The notes below the pieces were generated by a model that searched no databases, was not told the DNA's origin, and saw only the letters and a program-made list of their open reading frames with translations. Source: Paenibacillus sp. G2S3 (GTDB taxonomy: Bacteria; Bacillota; Bacilli; Paenibacillales; Paenibacillaceae). Taken from it: DNA of 64,000 nucleotides. The stretch's first letter is position 1, and each line of letters opens with the position of its first letter. Positions 1-9,829 of the stretch are shown here, piece by piece. The DNA lies in contig NZ_CP126095.1 of the NCBI RefSeq assembly GCF_030123105.1, positions 3,100,001 through 3,164,000 of the forward strand, given 5' to 3'. A program made the translations under genes and the position numbers.

Positions 1-1086
1 GCTTTGCCTTGGTTCATTTTCATTACAGTAGCTCTCCTGTTCCTTCTTGCCGTTATCTATGAACGGAATGGTCTGAAAGCGCTTAGCTATACCCGGTACT
101 TTTCGACTAAGGTCGCTTATGAAGGGGATAACCTTGAGATGATCGAGGAGATCGTTAATGCGAAACTTCTCCCATTACCATGGCTTCGGCTGGAATCTAG
201 TATTGCCAGAGGTTTGGAATTTGGAAGTCAGGATAATCTCGGCATCAGCACGGGTGAAATCTATCAGAATCATATCAGCTTGTTCTTTCTTAAATCTTAT
301 CGTCATATTAAAAGGCGTCATCAAGTCACTTGCGAGCGGCGTGGGATATACCGTTTGGAGTCTGTCACAATGACCACTGGAGATCCCTTTGGTTTGATCC
401 GGAAAAATAAGACTTATCCACTCCAATTAGAGTTATTGGTTTACCCTAATCTGTTGAACCTGGATGATCTTCCACTCCCGATACATAGTTGGCTGGGTGA
501 ACTTCCAGTAAAAAGATGGATCGTAGAAGATCCTTTCCTGACTGCAGGTATTCGCGAGTATAGCTCAGGAGATTCTTTGGGACTTATAAACTGGAAGGCT
601 ACAGCACGTACAGGGACTATGCAGGTACATAAGAAAGACTACACTGCGGATTCCAGACTCGTCATTTGCTTGAATATAGAGGACAGTGATTCCATGTGGA
701 GAGCGGTAACGGATGTAGAACGTATCGAGCAAGGGATAAGGTATGCAGCCACTATCGCCGAATATGCCATGCGTCATGGAATTGAGACGGGATTCATCTG
801 TAACGGTAGACTGGAGAACGGGGGCGATAGAGACCCTGTTGAAGCAGAACCTATGGCTGAGCTGGAAGACTTGCTAGAGCTGTTAGCTAAGCTGGAGCTA
901 GACAGAACGCTTCCTATGAGTCGATTGCTAGACCTGCAAGCCGAGAGCGGAATAAGTGATACAGACTTTCTGATCATTAGCTGTCATAGAGGAGCAGAAT
1001 TACAAGAGGCTGCCGACCTCCTAAACTTGCAAGGTAATGGTGTGGAATGGCTGGATATTCCGGAACAGGGGGGAAAGGGCGCATGA
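1..1086 (+). CDS. DUF58 domain protein, probably cut by a few bases at the 5' edge
   Basis: Membrane-anchored DUF58 protein. Such proteins are usually encoded with a MoxR-type AAA ATPase and a transglutaminase-like membrane protein, and their exact role is unsettled. An N-terminal hydrophobic segment (about residues 3-18) is followed by a beta-rich region with TGDPFGL and then the DUF58 core SSGDSLGLINWKATAR near residues 185-205. The frame is open to base 1 (GCT TTG CCT). A TTG at base 4 is possible, but the start probably lies just outside the window. The stop overlaps the ATG of the next gene, so the two are translationally coupled. The usual MoxR gene would lie upstream, out of view. Family assignment is confident; function is not. 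Confidence 0.85.
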   Translation, partial: ALPWFIFITVALLFLLAVIYERNGLKALSYTRYFSTKVAYEGDNLEMIEEIVNAKLLPLPWLRLESSIARGLEFGSQDNLGISTGEIYQNHISLFFLKSYRHIKRRHQVTCERRGIYRLESVTMTTGDPFGLIRKNKTYPLQLELLVYPNLLNLDDLPLPIHSWLGELPVKRWIVEDPFLTAGIREYSSGDSLGLINWKATARTGTMQVHKKDYTADSRLVICLNIEDSDSMWRAVTDVERIEQGIRYAATIAEYAMRHGIETGFICNGRLENGGDRDPVEAEPMAELEDLLELLAKLELDRTLPMSRLLDLQAESGISDTDFLIISCHRGAELQEAADLLNLQGNGVEWLDIPEQGGKGA

Positions 1087-2417
1087 AACTTCCGTTATCT
1101 GGTTACGTATGGAATACGGTCAAACTCTGGATCCTCTCTATCCTAGAACTATTATTAGTTTTACCTGTTTGGATTTTATTTCAGGTTTATGTTCTGCCCA
1201 AGCAAGTTGAACCTATGTGGCTGACCGCCATACCACTAATATCATTAGTAGGTATTCTGCTACGAAAAAAGTGTAGTGTTAGATGGAAGCAACTGCTGGC
1301 TGCTCTAATCCTTGGGACGGTGATTGGGGCTTTGTCATCAGGAAGTCTGTCTATCGAGAGTCTGCCTTTAGGTGTCGCAGGTTTTATATGCGCTTTTCTC
1401 GGAATGACTGCTGACTCTCGAGATCAGTCCGGTAGGAAGTATTGGATAGGTATTGTAATCTATTTTGTTGCGACCATTGTCTTTGGTAGAATTCCCGATC
1501 TGGAGGAAAGTGTTACACTACTGACCTGGTGCGGTAGTTTGTATCTATTGCTCACACTATTTATTTCTAATAGTAGCTATTTACAATATAGTACGCTTTC
1601 TCAAGAGGGCAAAGCTTTGCCAAAAGGATTACAAAGGAATAACCGTATTTATGTCATTGGTATAGGAATTGTTGCGGCCGTGTTAGCGGCAGGGGTCGGA
1701 AAAGCTATAGGGACACTGCTATGGAATATGGTACGTTCGTTCTTCGGATGGATTAGTAATTTATTCTCTGGGTCAAGTGAGCCGCTACCTCCGCCAGTAG
1801 AACAGCCTCAAGCGAGTCCGGAGCTACCTTTTGTTGGAGATGAAAAGCCTGGTCTACTAGCTGCTATATTAGATGTTGCTTTATATGTTGCTGGAGCTGT
1901 GTTAGTGGGCGTTGCAGCTTATTATGGACTTCGGTGGTTGTACAGAAATGCCGGAGGGAAATTGAAGAGAGCCATGGATGCCTTGCTATCCATGCTACGA
2001 AGGGAACATACTCCAAAGGACAATACAACTTATCTTGATGAGGAAAAAAGTGTATTTACATGGGAACAAACGCTTCAAGGTCTAAAGGATTTCTGGAGTA
2101 CTCGCCTTACGCCAAGACATCGAAAAGACCGCTGGGAGCAGATGAATACTGAACAGGAACGTGTTCGTTGGTTATATCGTCGTTGGCTTCACATGAAGCA
2201 CGATCATGGTTATGAAGTTAAGAGTTATCTTACGGCGAAGGAAACAGAGGACGATATTTTAAAATGGACTGCTCTTAACAAGGCTAAACACAAGGGCGAA
2301 GAAAGCACTGTTAATACGTCGAATTCATTGATTGAATTATATGAAAAAGCTAGATATGGAGAAGAAAATCCTTCTGCTAATGATGTGGCTGCATTGAAGG
2401 ATGAATTGAAATTATAG
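1083..2417 (+). CDS. Polytopic membrane protein with DUF4129-like tail (TgpA-like, no transglutaminase core)
   Basis: Unnamed membrane protein of 444 aa. About seven hydrophobic segments lie in the first 310 residues, followed by a cytoplasmic tail. The tail has the pattern of DUF4129 (RVRWLYRRWL, then a Thr-Ala-Lys-Glu motif, then LIELYEKARYGE). DUF58 genes are normally followed by a TgpA-like protein with membrane helices, a Cys-His-Asp transglutaminase core and a DUF4129 tail. Here a Pro-rich extracellular linker (PLPPPVEQPQ) stands where that core would be, and I see no Cys-His-Asp domain. The ATG at 1083 overlaps the DUF58 stop by 4 bp and has a GGGGGAAAGG ribosome site, so it is preferred over the ATG 36 bases upstream. 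Function is unknown; the DUF4129 reading is moderate. Confidence 0.75.
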   Translation: MKLPLSGYVWNTVKLWILSILELLLVLPVWILFQVYVLPKQVEPMWLTAIPLISLVGILLRKKCSVRWKQLLAALILGTVIGALSSGSLSIESLPLGVAGFICAFLGMTADSRDQSGRKYWIGIVIYFVATIVFGRIPDLEESVTLLTWCGSLYLLLTLFISNSSYLQYSTLSQEGKALPKGLQRNNRIYVIGIGIVAAVLAAGVGKAIGTLLWNMVRSFFGWISNLFSGSSEPLPPPVEQPQASPELPFVGDEKPGLLAAILDVALYVAGAVLVGVAAYYGLRWLYRNAGGKLKRAMDALLSMLRREHTPKDNTTYLDEEKSVFTWEQTLQGLKDFWSTRLTPRHRKDRWEQMNTEQERVRWLYRRWLHMKHDHGYEVKSYLTAKETEDDILKWTALNKAKHKGEESTVNTSNSLIELYEKARYGEENPSANDVAALKDELKL

Positions 2418-2553
2418 AATAGAATATTCTTCAAATTCGTGCAAATAGGAACAAATTGGTTACAAACGGTCCAAAAGTGTTACAACATGGATACAATTGG
2501 TTTTGCTCTTGCCACTATAATAATTCTAGCAAAATACTCGTGGAGGGAAGTAA

Positions 2554-5139
2554 ATGAGAAAGCATAGCAGTACATATGTTGTTTTACTATTAAGTACCTT
2601 TGTCATCAGTCAACTGACTGGACATACCGCTTCAGCGGCATCCGCTAATGCTGTTCGTAGCAATGCAGCTGTAGCTGCGGCGACAGCAACAGCCCCTAGC
2701 AATCTGGGTTCCATTTCTTTAGGAGCAAATATCAAAGCTACATTAGAAGATGTCAATATTTGGTCACAACCTGGTGGAAATATTTTAACCTATACCCTGA
2801 ATTATTCGAATGGGAGCAGTAAAAACGCAAACCTTATGTATTATTTTTCGAGAGTGACGACGCCAGGGGGTTCGGTTATTCCGGGTAACCCACTGAGCGC
2901 TGACGCGACTAAGAAGAAGATTGGTGCTAAAGAAAGCTTGCGGGTTACATATTACGTCAACATAGGCAAGACCAATTCGTTAAAAGGGATTAAGATTCCC
3001 ATGTATGTATGGGATTCCAAAACCAAAGGTTATTTAAAGCATGCAGGAAGTTTTACTGTACCAGCTAATTATTCCCCAACTGCTGTAAATGGAAAAAATG
3101 TTAGCACCACAATGAATGACATTCCTGTCATCGCTAAAAGTGAGTCCTTGGAGCTCTATAAATATAATGGGAAAGTTTATGCCAAGGTGGGTATAAGCCT
3201 GACCAATAAGGGCAGTAAGGTACTCAGTGATCCGGGTTATGCGGCTTATTTACTCTCTGCAGGTGGCAGTTCGTATGAATTAGCACTTGATCGTTCTCAG
3301 ATTAGTTACAAGATTCAGCCGCAGGAGAAGAAGACTATCTATTATCTTGCCGAGATTCCTCCTTATATGAAGACGGATAATATGAAGCTGCAATTTACGC
3401 AAAAGGATGAAGCACTGAAGCTTGAGATCGCTAAATCCTCGTACAAGCTACCGGCAGCTACAACCCCTAATTTGGTGGTAGGTAAAGGTGTGACCAAGAA
3501 AATCACCATTAATAATAATCCGATAGAAACTCAGTTAAACAACGCAAACGTATACGCTGAGAATAATAAAGGGATTTGGACCTTCCAGCTTCGAGTGAAA
3601 AATGTAGGGAAGACGGCCGTTACGTTGCCAACGTATGAGCTTGCCGTCAAATCTTCAACAGGGACAACCTTTCCGATCAATGCGAAGGGATTGAGCGGCT
3701 TAACCATAAAACCTTTGGAAGAAAAAATCATTCCACTTACCGCACAAATTCCGCTTGAGGTTGAGCAGAGTTCGCTGCAATTGCAAATGATAGAGGCTGT
3801 TTCAGCTCCAGCTAATCCAGATACGAGCAGTACAGGCGAGGGAACAGGATCTGAAGGGAATAATGTAAGTACGGTCAATACAGCCAAGCTGACAGTACCT
3901 GTTGCTTACTACACAATTTCCTATACATTACGACCTGAGATTCAAAAAGGCGTGGAGTATAGCACATCGAATGAATATGGCTCTTTCACTTATAACTTGC
4001 TGTCATTACAGCGCTTTCCTTGGAAAGATGATGACATCGTTGTTGCTAGAATAAATATTAAGAATTCGCAATCGGTAGCTTTAACGCTTCCAGAATTAAA
4101 AGGATCTGTGCAAGTAGACAATGATGATGTGTCTTCCTCTACAGAACTGTTTATGGACAAGGAAACCTCGACGATTGCGCCAGGAAAAAATGCGGAGATC
4201 TATGTATTTGCCAAAATTCCTTACACGCAAGAGTTCGATAAATTAAAAGTGAACCTCTATTCAACGGTAAAAGAAGAGAAGAGCTCGTTCCTGTCGCTTA
4301 GCACGAACAGTACGATGAATGCTGTAGCGACTATTGAACGTGGGGGAAGTTATGCAATTACCGGTAAAGGCAAGAACGCTAGTGTTCAAGAGAACAAAAC
4401 CATTATCTATGAAGGTCTCAATTCTAATATCGTATATACAGAGCTACTGCTTAGCAGTGAGGAAAAAAGACAAAGCAAAATGGCTCGCCTTCAAGGTTAC
4501 TTTAAAACGGGAGATGGCCAGCTATTTGAAGCAACAGTGAATCAGCCAGATACTTCAGCTACACCAGGTGGTAAGCAATTAATTACGTACTGGGCAAAAT
4601 TGCCTAAATCCGTTATTCCATCTGACGTTAGTATGTATCTAGGTCCAGGAATTACTGGAAATAAGCTGTCTGAGCCTGGGCAGGAACCAACGGGGTTCAT
4701 TAATATTGCTTCATTGAGTTTAAATCCAGTTTCTACTCCACCGGAGAATAACTTGACGAAGGTTGCGCTATATCCGTACACGATGTCTGTTCTAAGTTCG
4801 GAAGGGCGATCGATGCAAGGTAGTAACACAATAGATATCGTTATGAATTACAACCTACTTCGTGACAGTACCTATGACATGGGAACCTTCACCCATAAGC
4901 TGGTGCTCAAAATGACAGATCCATATGGTCTATCACAGGAACGAAGCTTGAACATTGGTACTGAACTTCTTGAAGGGAATAACAACTCGTATACTGCAAC
5001 ATTCAGCAATAATATGTATAAAAACTTGTCAGGCGGCGCTTATAGAATCACGCTGTATGATGAGTTCCAAGGAGAACGGATCGAGCTGGCCAGTCAGGCA
5101 TATAGCATAAAGATCGATAGACAAGTAACTGAGAAGTAG
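2554..5139 (+). CDS. Large secreted protein with five degenerate beta-sandwich-like repeats
   Basis: Not recognised as a named family. It is 861 aa and starts with a classical signal peptide (MRKHSS, hydrophobic VVLLLSTFVISQL, then Ala-rich TASAASA). The rest is beta-rich, low in Cys, and consists of about five degenerate units of 100-150 aa. Each has a Gly/Asn-rich strand followed by a conserved edge such as IQPQEKKTIYYLAEIP, IKPLEEKIIPLTAQIP or IAPGKNAEIYVFAKIP, near residues 123, 254, 384, 540 and 670. This resembles Ig-like or CARDB-type folds. A strong ribosome site (GGAGGG) precedes the ATG. The gene ends 39 bp before a MacAB-like ABC exporter on the same strand, so it may be an extracellular partner or cargo of that system (inference). 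Confidence 0.7.
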   Translation: MRKHSSTYVVLLLSTFVISQLTGHTASAASANAVRSNAAVAAATATAPSNLGSISLGANIKATLEDVNIWSQPGGNILTYTLNYSNGSSKNANLMYYFSRVTTPGGSVIPGNPLSADATKKKIGAKESLRVTYYVNIGKTNSLKGIKIPMYVWDSKTKGYLKHAGSFTVPANYSPTAVNGKNVSTTMNDIPVIAKSESLELYKYNGKVYAKVGISLTNKGSKVLSDPGYAAYLLSAGGSSYELALDRSQISYKIQPQEKKTIYYLAEIPPYMKTDNMKLQFTQKDEALKLEIAKSSYKLPAATTPNLVVGKGVTKKITINNNPIETQLNNANVYAENNKGIWTFQLRVKNVGKTAVTLPTYELAVKSSTGTTFPINAKGLSGLTIKPLEEKIIPLTAQIPLEVEQSSLQLQMIEAVSAPANPDTSSTGEGTGSEGNNVSTVNTAKLTVPVAYYTISYTLRPEIQKGVEYSTSNEYGSFTYNLLSLQRFPWKDDDIVVARINIKNSQSVALTLPELKGSVQVDNDDVSSSTELFMDKETSTIAPGKNAEIYVFAKIPYTQEFDKLKVNLYSTVKEEKSSFLSLSTNSTMNAVATIERGGSYAITGKGKNASVQENKTIIYEGLNSNIVYTELLLSSEEKRQSKMARLQGYFKTGDGQLFEATVNQPDTSATPGGKQLITYWAKLPKSVIPSDVSMYLGPGITGNKLSEPGQEPTGFINIASLSLNPVSTPPENNLTKVALYPYTMSVLSSEGRSMQGSNTIDIVMNYNLLRDSTYDMGTFTHKLVLKMTDPYGLSQERSLNIGTELLEGNNNSYTATFSNNMYKNLSGGAYRITLYDEFQGERIELASQAYSIKIDRQVTEK

Positions 5140-5178
5140 GAATTCATATCTATTAATGTACGAGAAGGAGCAGCTCCA

Positions 5179-5898
5179 ATGTTGCGAGTGGAAAATGTAA
5201 CGCATTCTTTTAAGAATGGTAATGAAACGACGGCAGTCCTTCATCAAATAGACTTTTCTGTGAAAGAAGGGGAGATGGTTGCTTTACTGGGGAGCTCGGG
5301 TTCCGGTAAATCAACCATGCTGAACCTGATGGCAGGTCTGATGAAGCCTACGGAAGGCCACATTTACATTGCTGACCAAGATATTGTGAAGATGAGCGAA
5401 AACAAGCTATCTGAATTTCGTAGGAAGCATATCGGGTTTATCTTTCAAGCCTATGAACTGATTACTAGCTTGACCGTCCGTGAAAATGTAGAGTTGCCGC
5501 TAGTGTTCCAATCCGTTTCACCATCAATACGTAAGCAAAAAGCTCTAGCCTTGCTGGAAGGGGTCGGCATTCCGGATAAAGCCGATCTGTTCCCTTCACA
5601 GTTGTCTGGTGGACAGCAGCAGCGGGTTAGTATTGCACGTTCCTTGATCACAGAACCGTCCGTTATTTTCGCAGATGAACCGACCGGAAATCTGGACTCG
5701 AAGACAGAAGAGGAAATTATCAATATCTTGCTTAACCTGAACAAGAAGATGAAAACCACCTTCATCGTTGTAACACACGAGCTCAAAGTTGCAGAACAAA
5801 TGCAACGGATTTTCACACTTCAGGATGGATATATGATTACTGAGAAACAAACTTCTTCGGATACAGAACTCGAAGGGGGTAAACTCATTGAGGATTAG
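5179..5898 (+). CDS. ABC transporter ATP-binding protein (MacB/LolD/YknY-type)
   Basis: Cytoplasmic ATPase subunit of an ABC system of the MacB/LolD superfamily. It has Walker A GSSGSGKST (38-46), Q-loop FIFQAYEL, signature LSGGQQQRV (about 142-150), Walker B VIFADEPTGNLDS and H-loop VVTHE. Its length (239 aa) is normal. It is followed by an overlapping FtsX-type permease and then a HlyD/MacA-like adaptor, the same set as Bacillus YknXYZ. Expected role: export of a peptide, toxin or lipoprotein-like substrate, or mechanotransmission at the cell envelope. The secreted repeat protein upstream is the obvious candidate partner. Substrate is unknown. Confidence 0.9.
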   Translation: MLRVENVTHSFKNGNETTAVLHQIDFSVKEGEMVALLGSSGSGKSTMLNLMAGLMKPTEGHIYIADQDIVKMSENKLSEFRRKHIGFIFQAYELITSLTVRENVELPLVFQSVSPSIRKQKALALLEGVGIPDKADLFPSQLSGGQQQRVSIARSLITEPSVIFADEPTGNLDSKTEEEIINILLNLNKKMKTTFIVVTHELKVAEQMQRIFTLQDGYMITEKQTSSDTELEGGKLIED

Positions 5899-7267
5899 TG
5901 ATATTTCACGTTTGGCTTGGGAGCAAGTCAAACGACGGAAAGTTGTCACAGGTCTTTGTATGGCAGGTATATCGATAGGCTGTGCTGCTATTATTGTTGC
6001 TTTAAGTATAGGAGATTCCGCGCAAAGCTATACGGAGCGGGAAATTAACCGTAATTTCAAAATGGATGAAATTACGGTGACTCCGAACAGCGGCATCCCT
6101 TCACAAGGGGGCGGAGAAGGAAAAGAAGCCTCTGCCTCTGATGCAAAGCTCGACCCCGGCAGGCTGACGGCCCAGAAGCTGAAAATTGTTCAAGGCCTGC
6201 GGCATGTTACCGCAGCAGCACCTTTTCAAGAGCTTGGCTACATACAAATGACTACTATCGATAATAAAATTACGGATGTACAGCTTATCGGAACAGATCT
6301 TCGGTTGCTAACGAAATACGATAAGACGTTTAAGCAAGGTGGTCCATCTGATTTGATTGGAATGGCAGTGCTAAACTATGGAGCAACTGTAGGATTGATA
6401 GATGTCGAGACTCGGCAGCGTCTTTTTGAACAGCTGAATTCAGATCCGTACAATAATAAAATCATGGAACAGTACAACAGTTTAAGCATGCTTCCGTCGG
6501 ATATGTACAAACAACAGGTTCAATTGCAATCATATGACCCTACTTCTCAAAGTGGACAGTCCCTAGTCAGCTCACCCATTCAAATTGTTGGGATATTGGA
6601 TAGCGGTGGGAACCCTGATATGGCGATGTACGACAAGAAGATGTACGTGTCGTTAGAGACGGGTGAGCGACTGGTAGAACAACTGAAACTAATGAATGGA
6701 ACCGTTGGGCAGAAGGATGTTTTTAACTCAGCCATTGTAAAGGTAGACAATACGGACAACATTGTGCAAGTGGAGAAGCTTATCCAGAAACTCACACTAA
6801 ATACAAGTACGAATTTGTATCAAAAAGAGGCGATGGCTTCTACATTCAGTATGTTCAAGAAAGCAGCGCTTGGTATTGGTATATTTATTCTAATTATTGC
6901 TTCGATCTCAATCATCGTTGCGATGACCATGTCCACACATCAGCGTCGTCGCCAGATCGGTATTATGAAGGTGCTAGGCGCCAATATGGGGCAAATCCGA
7001 AATATGTTCATTACAGAGGCGGCATTGCTCGGGATGCTGGGTGGGTTGCTCGGTATAGGCTTTTCGTATTTGATTGTGTTTGGCATAAATAAGCTGATTG
7101 GTTCCACAGGAGGAATGGGGATGGGTGAGCCCTTGGTAATCACTATTCCTCTGATGACCCTTCCAATAGGGATCGCATTTGCAGTGATGACAGGCGTTCT
7201 ATCGGGAATCTATCCGGCGATCAGCGCGTCCAGAACGAATGCACTCACGGCGATAAAACGGGATTAG
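5888..7267 (+). CDS. ABC transporter permease, MacB/FtsX family
   Basis: Membrane subunit of the exporter, 459 aa. It has the MacB topology. One N-terminal helix (about 20-40) is followed by a large extracellular MacB_PCD domain with a Gly/Ser-rich linker (about residues 65-85). Three C-terminal helices of the FtsX domain follow (about 315-345, 370-400, 415-440), with RRQIGIMKVLGA between helices. The start is a TTG that overlaps the ATPase gene by 11 bp and is preceded by GAAGGGGGT, indicating translational coupling. It lies between the ATPase and adaptor genes and should form a MacAB-type complex. Confidence 0.9.
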   Translation: MRISDISRLAWEQVKRRKVVTGLCMAGISIGCAAIIVALSIGDSAQSYTEREINRNFKMDEITVTPNSGIPSQGGGEGKEASASDAKLDPGRLTAQKLKIVQGLRHVTAAAPFQELGYIQMTTIDNKITDVQLIGTDLRLLTKYDKTFKQGGPSDLIGMAVLNYGATVGLIDVETRQRLFEQLNSDPYNNKIMEQYNSLSMLPSDMYKQQVQLQSYDPTSQSGQSLVSSPIQIVGILDSGGNPDMAMYDKKMYVSLETGERLVEQLKLMNGTVGQKDVFNSAIVKVDNTDNIVQVEKLIQKLTLNTSTNLYQKEAMASTFSMFKKAALGIGIFILIIASISIIVAMTMSTHQRRRQIGIMKVLGANMGQIRNMFITEAALLGMLGGLLGIGFSYLIVFGINKLIGSTGGMGMGEPLVITIPLMTLPIGIAFAVMTGVLSGIYPAISASRTNALTAIKRD

Positions 7268-7297
7268 CTATTTTTTAGTTGAAAGGAAGCAGAAGTG

Positions 7298-8386
7298 ATG
7301 AAGAGGAGAATCAAGTGGATTGTATTAGTTTTGATCATTATTGCAGCAGGTTATTTTGTATACAGCAAGATGTATAAAACCGAGGCACAGCTAGAACCTG
7401 TTGAACCACCACAGGCGATAACTTTTGAAGTGACACAGGAAACCATCACCAACTCCGTTCAGGTCAAAGGGAATTCACAATATGAGCAGGAAACGCTTGT
7501 ATATGCACCGTATGCTTCAAAGGTAACCAAGTGGAAGGTTGAGAACGGTGGGCAAGTAAAGAAAGGGGATTTGTTGTTTACCCTTGATCAGGAAGCCTTA
7601 AAGAATGAGATTGCTACACAAGAGGCGACTATTCGAAAGGCGCAGCTAGAAGCGGAATTAAATGAATTTGTTAGTCAGCAGGACGAGGAGAACGCAGCCC
7701 TTGGTGCAACAGAAGCCGAACGTATAAAGGCACTTGCAGCCCAAGAAACAACACGCCTAGGGGATGAGCTTAACCAAGTAAATGCTGAAATACAGGCTCG
7801 TGAACTAAAAGAAAAGAAGGCTAAGCTAAATACAGCCCTCTACCACGCTCCAGCAACTGGTGTTTTTCTATTTGACAGTGCGAGTGAAATTCCACAAACG
7901 GTAACAGATAATCAATACATCGGCAAAATAGTAGATATGAACAAGCTTGAATTCATAGCGCTTGTAGGTGAACAAGATGTCTTCCGTATTAAGACGGGAA
8001 TGAAAGTTGATGTTAAAATGACAGCTTTAAAAGATTTAAAGCTGTCTGGAGAAGTGACTAAGGTATCTAAATTTGCTAAGACTGCTTCGGGTCAAAATAC
8101 TACTGCTACTTCGGTTCCACAATTTGAAGTGGTAATCTCACTGCAGCCTAACGAGCGCTTGATTGGTGGACTAAGCTTGAGTGGAGAAATCGAGACGGTC
8201 CGCAAGGAAAATGCCATCGTTGTATCCAGCATCGCAGTAATGCATGAAGGAGATCTCTCCTACGTGATGCTGGATAAAGGTAATGGGGAATATGAACGAA
8301 GAGATATCAAAGTGGGCATGGAGACGGCTGACAAAACAGAGGCCGTCTCAGGGTTAAAGGTTGGAGATGTTGTTGTGCTTCAATAG
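7298..8386 (+). CDS. HlyD/MacA-family membrane-fusion (adaptor) protein
   Basis: Extracytoplasmic adaptor of the ABC exporter, 362 aa. An N-terminal anchor (WIVLVLIIIAAGYFVY) is followed by a barrel-sandwich lipoyl-like half (ENGGQVKKGDLLFTLDQ). Next comes a Glu/Ala-rich coiled coil (about residues 90-165), the second lipoyl half (LYHAPATGVFLFD), and a beta-barrel and membrane-proximal region. I chose the ATG at 7298, one codon after a GTG, because GAAAGGAAG sits 8 bases upstream. It lies 30 bp after the permease gene. The order ATPase-permease-adaptor differs from the ykn order (adaptor first), but the composition is the same. Confidence 0.87.
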   Translation: MKRRIKWIVLVLIIIAAGYFVYSKMYKTEAQLEPVEPPQAITFEVTQETITNSVQVKGNSQYEQETLVYAPYASKVTKWKVENGGQVKKGDLLFTLDQEALKNEIATQEATIRKAQLEAELNEFVSQQDEENAALGATEAERIKALAAQETTRLGDELNQVNAEIQARELKEKKAKLNTALYHAPATGVFLFDSASEIPQTVTDNQYIGKIVDMNKLEFIALVGEQDVFRIKTGMKVDVKMTALKDLKLSGEVTKVSKFAKTASGQNTTATSVPQFEVVISLQPNERLIGGLSLSGEIETVRKENAIVVSSIAVMHEGDLSYVMLDKGNGEYERRDIKVGMETADKTEAVSGLKVGDVVVLQ

Positions 8387-8389
8387 ATT

Positions 8390-8410
8390 GAAATAGGCTA
8401 AGCCTATTTC
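8390..8410. terminator. Bidirectional terminator between the ABC exporter and the GH3 gene
   Basis: A 9-bp perfect stem, GAAATAGGC with GCCTATTTC and a 3-base loop, separates two convergent genes. It overlaps the stop region of the minus-strand gene and can serve both directions, although the T-tracts are weak. Confidence 0.6.
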
Positions 8411-9702
8411 TCAATCGTGCGTTTCCAAGATTTAATATCTTTGTTTAGCTCGGTAAGGTCAGGAACCGGAACTGGCTCGTCGGATAGATTATATTTAGCT
8501 TTCAATGCTAAAATCCGATAGACGCTCTCATCAATCCGTGTTTCCTGTATCTTACCTTTTTTTACATGGTCCAGAAGCGACTCTATTACACGTTTCTCAT
8601 TATCATAGCCGTGAGCGATAAGTAAGATATCACTCCCTGCATTTATGGTATCTACCGCCGCTGTGGCGAGGTCGTAATTCTTCATGATAGCACCCATAGT
8701 TAGATCATCTGTGATTACGATTCCTTGATATTTCATGTCTCCGCGAAGTAGCTCACCAATGATTTTACTTGATAAAGATGCCGGTTTATCAGGATCAAGT
8801 TTTGGAAACAAAATATGAGCGACCATAACGGCGTCGGTTCCTTCTTTTATCGCAGCTTGAAAAGGGAGCCATTCTAATTTAGCGAGTTCTTCAGCGGTCT
8901 TATTCACAATCGGCAGCTCAAGGTGGGAGTCGACAGAAGTATCACCATGACCAGGGAAATGTTTGACTACGGGAACAACATCTTCGCTCTCAATACCCTT
9001 CATTTCGGCGATCCCTAGTGTACTGACTAGTTCAGCGGAATTGCCGAAGGAGCGATCTCCTATTACAGGATTATCGGGATTACTATTGATATCAAGGACG
9101 GGAGCGAAGTTCATATTAAATCCGGCTGAAATCACTTCTCTTGCGAGCAGCTTACCCATCATTTCGGCAGCGTCAGCATCATTACGGGTACCCACCGTTC
9201 CATTAGAGGGGAAAGAAGCATACTCCTTAGGCATCCGGCTGACTTTTCCACCCTCCTGATCGATACTCATAAATAAAGGGGCAGGGTTGCCGCTGTTACT
9301 CTCTTTCATGGAATTAACAAGGCTGACCATTCCCTTCAGGTCTTGAATATTATCCTTATAAAGGATGATTCCACCGACTTTGTCTTCGGCAATCATCCTT
9401 TTTGCTTGATCATCTAGAACGGTTCCATCAATACCAACCAGAAGCATTTGTCCAATTTTCTCTTCAAGGCTCATACTGGAAACCTGAAGAGCAATTGGAT
9501 CACTTTCTGAGGAGGGAGCAGGCGTGGAACTGGTAACCGGAGATGATGTGGATTCGGCAGTCGGTGAATTTGTAGCGACAGGTTGGGAATTGTTACTGCT
9601 ATTGGAGCAGCTAGTTAACAGAAGCATAGATACCATAGCAGAAGCCATTAGAAGGCTGCCTGAGTATTTAGGTCTAAGGATGTTACGTGTGAATCTGGTC
9701 AT
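8404..9702 (-). CDS. nagZ: Glycoside hydrolase family 3 lipoprotein, beta-N-acetylhexosaminidase (NagZ-like)
   Basis: Cell-surface lipoprotein likely to remove N-acetylglucosamine from muropeptides during wall recycling. A lipoprotein signal with lipobox LLTSC is followed by a Ser/Thr/Pro-rich linker (about residues 35-65) and a single GH3 (beta/alpha)8 domain. NagZ hallmarks are present: KHFPGHGDTSVDSH, the loop carrying the His-Asp catalytic dyad, and ITDDLTMGAI with the nucleophile Asp. At 432 aa it lacks the second C-terminal domain of Bacillus YbbD/NagZ, so it is a one-domain form. It is monocistronic and convergent with the exporter operon. Confidence 0.88.
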   Translation of the reverse strand: MTRFTRNILRPKYSGSLLMASAMVSMLLLTSCSNSSNNSQPVATNSPTAESTSSPVTSSTPAPSSESDPIALQVSSMSLEEKIGQMLLVGIDGTVLDDQAKRMIAEDKVGGIILYKDNIQDLKGMVSLVNSMKESNSGNPAPLFMSIDQEGGKVSRMPKEYASFPSNGTVGTRNDADAAEMMGKLLAREVISAGFNMNFAPVLDINSNPDNPVIGDRSFGNSAELVSTLGIAEMKGIESEDVVPVVKHFPGHGDTSVDSHLELPIVNKTAEELAKLEWLPFQAAIKEGTDAVMVAHILFPKLDPDKPASLSSKIIGELLRGDMKYQGIVITDDLTMGAIMKNYDLATAAVDTINAGSDILLIAHGYDNEKRVIESLLDHVKKGKIQETRIDESVYRILALKAKYNLSDEPVPVPDLTELNKDIKSWKRTIEK

Positions 9703-9829
9703 TAGAATAGTCGTCCCTTCGTTGCTTATTTAGATGTCAGAAGGATGAATCCTTGCTGACTTAGGTACACGGTGATAAGATGAACTTAAATCTTTACATA
9801 TTAAAATTGAATTATGAGGTGACTGTCAA

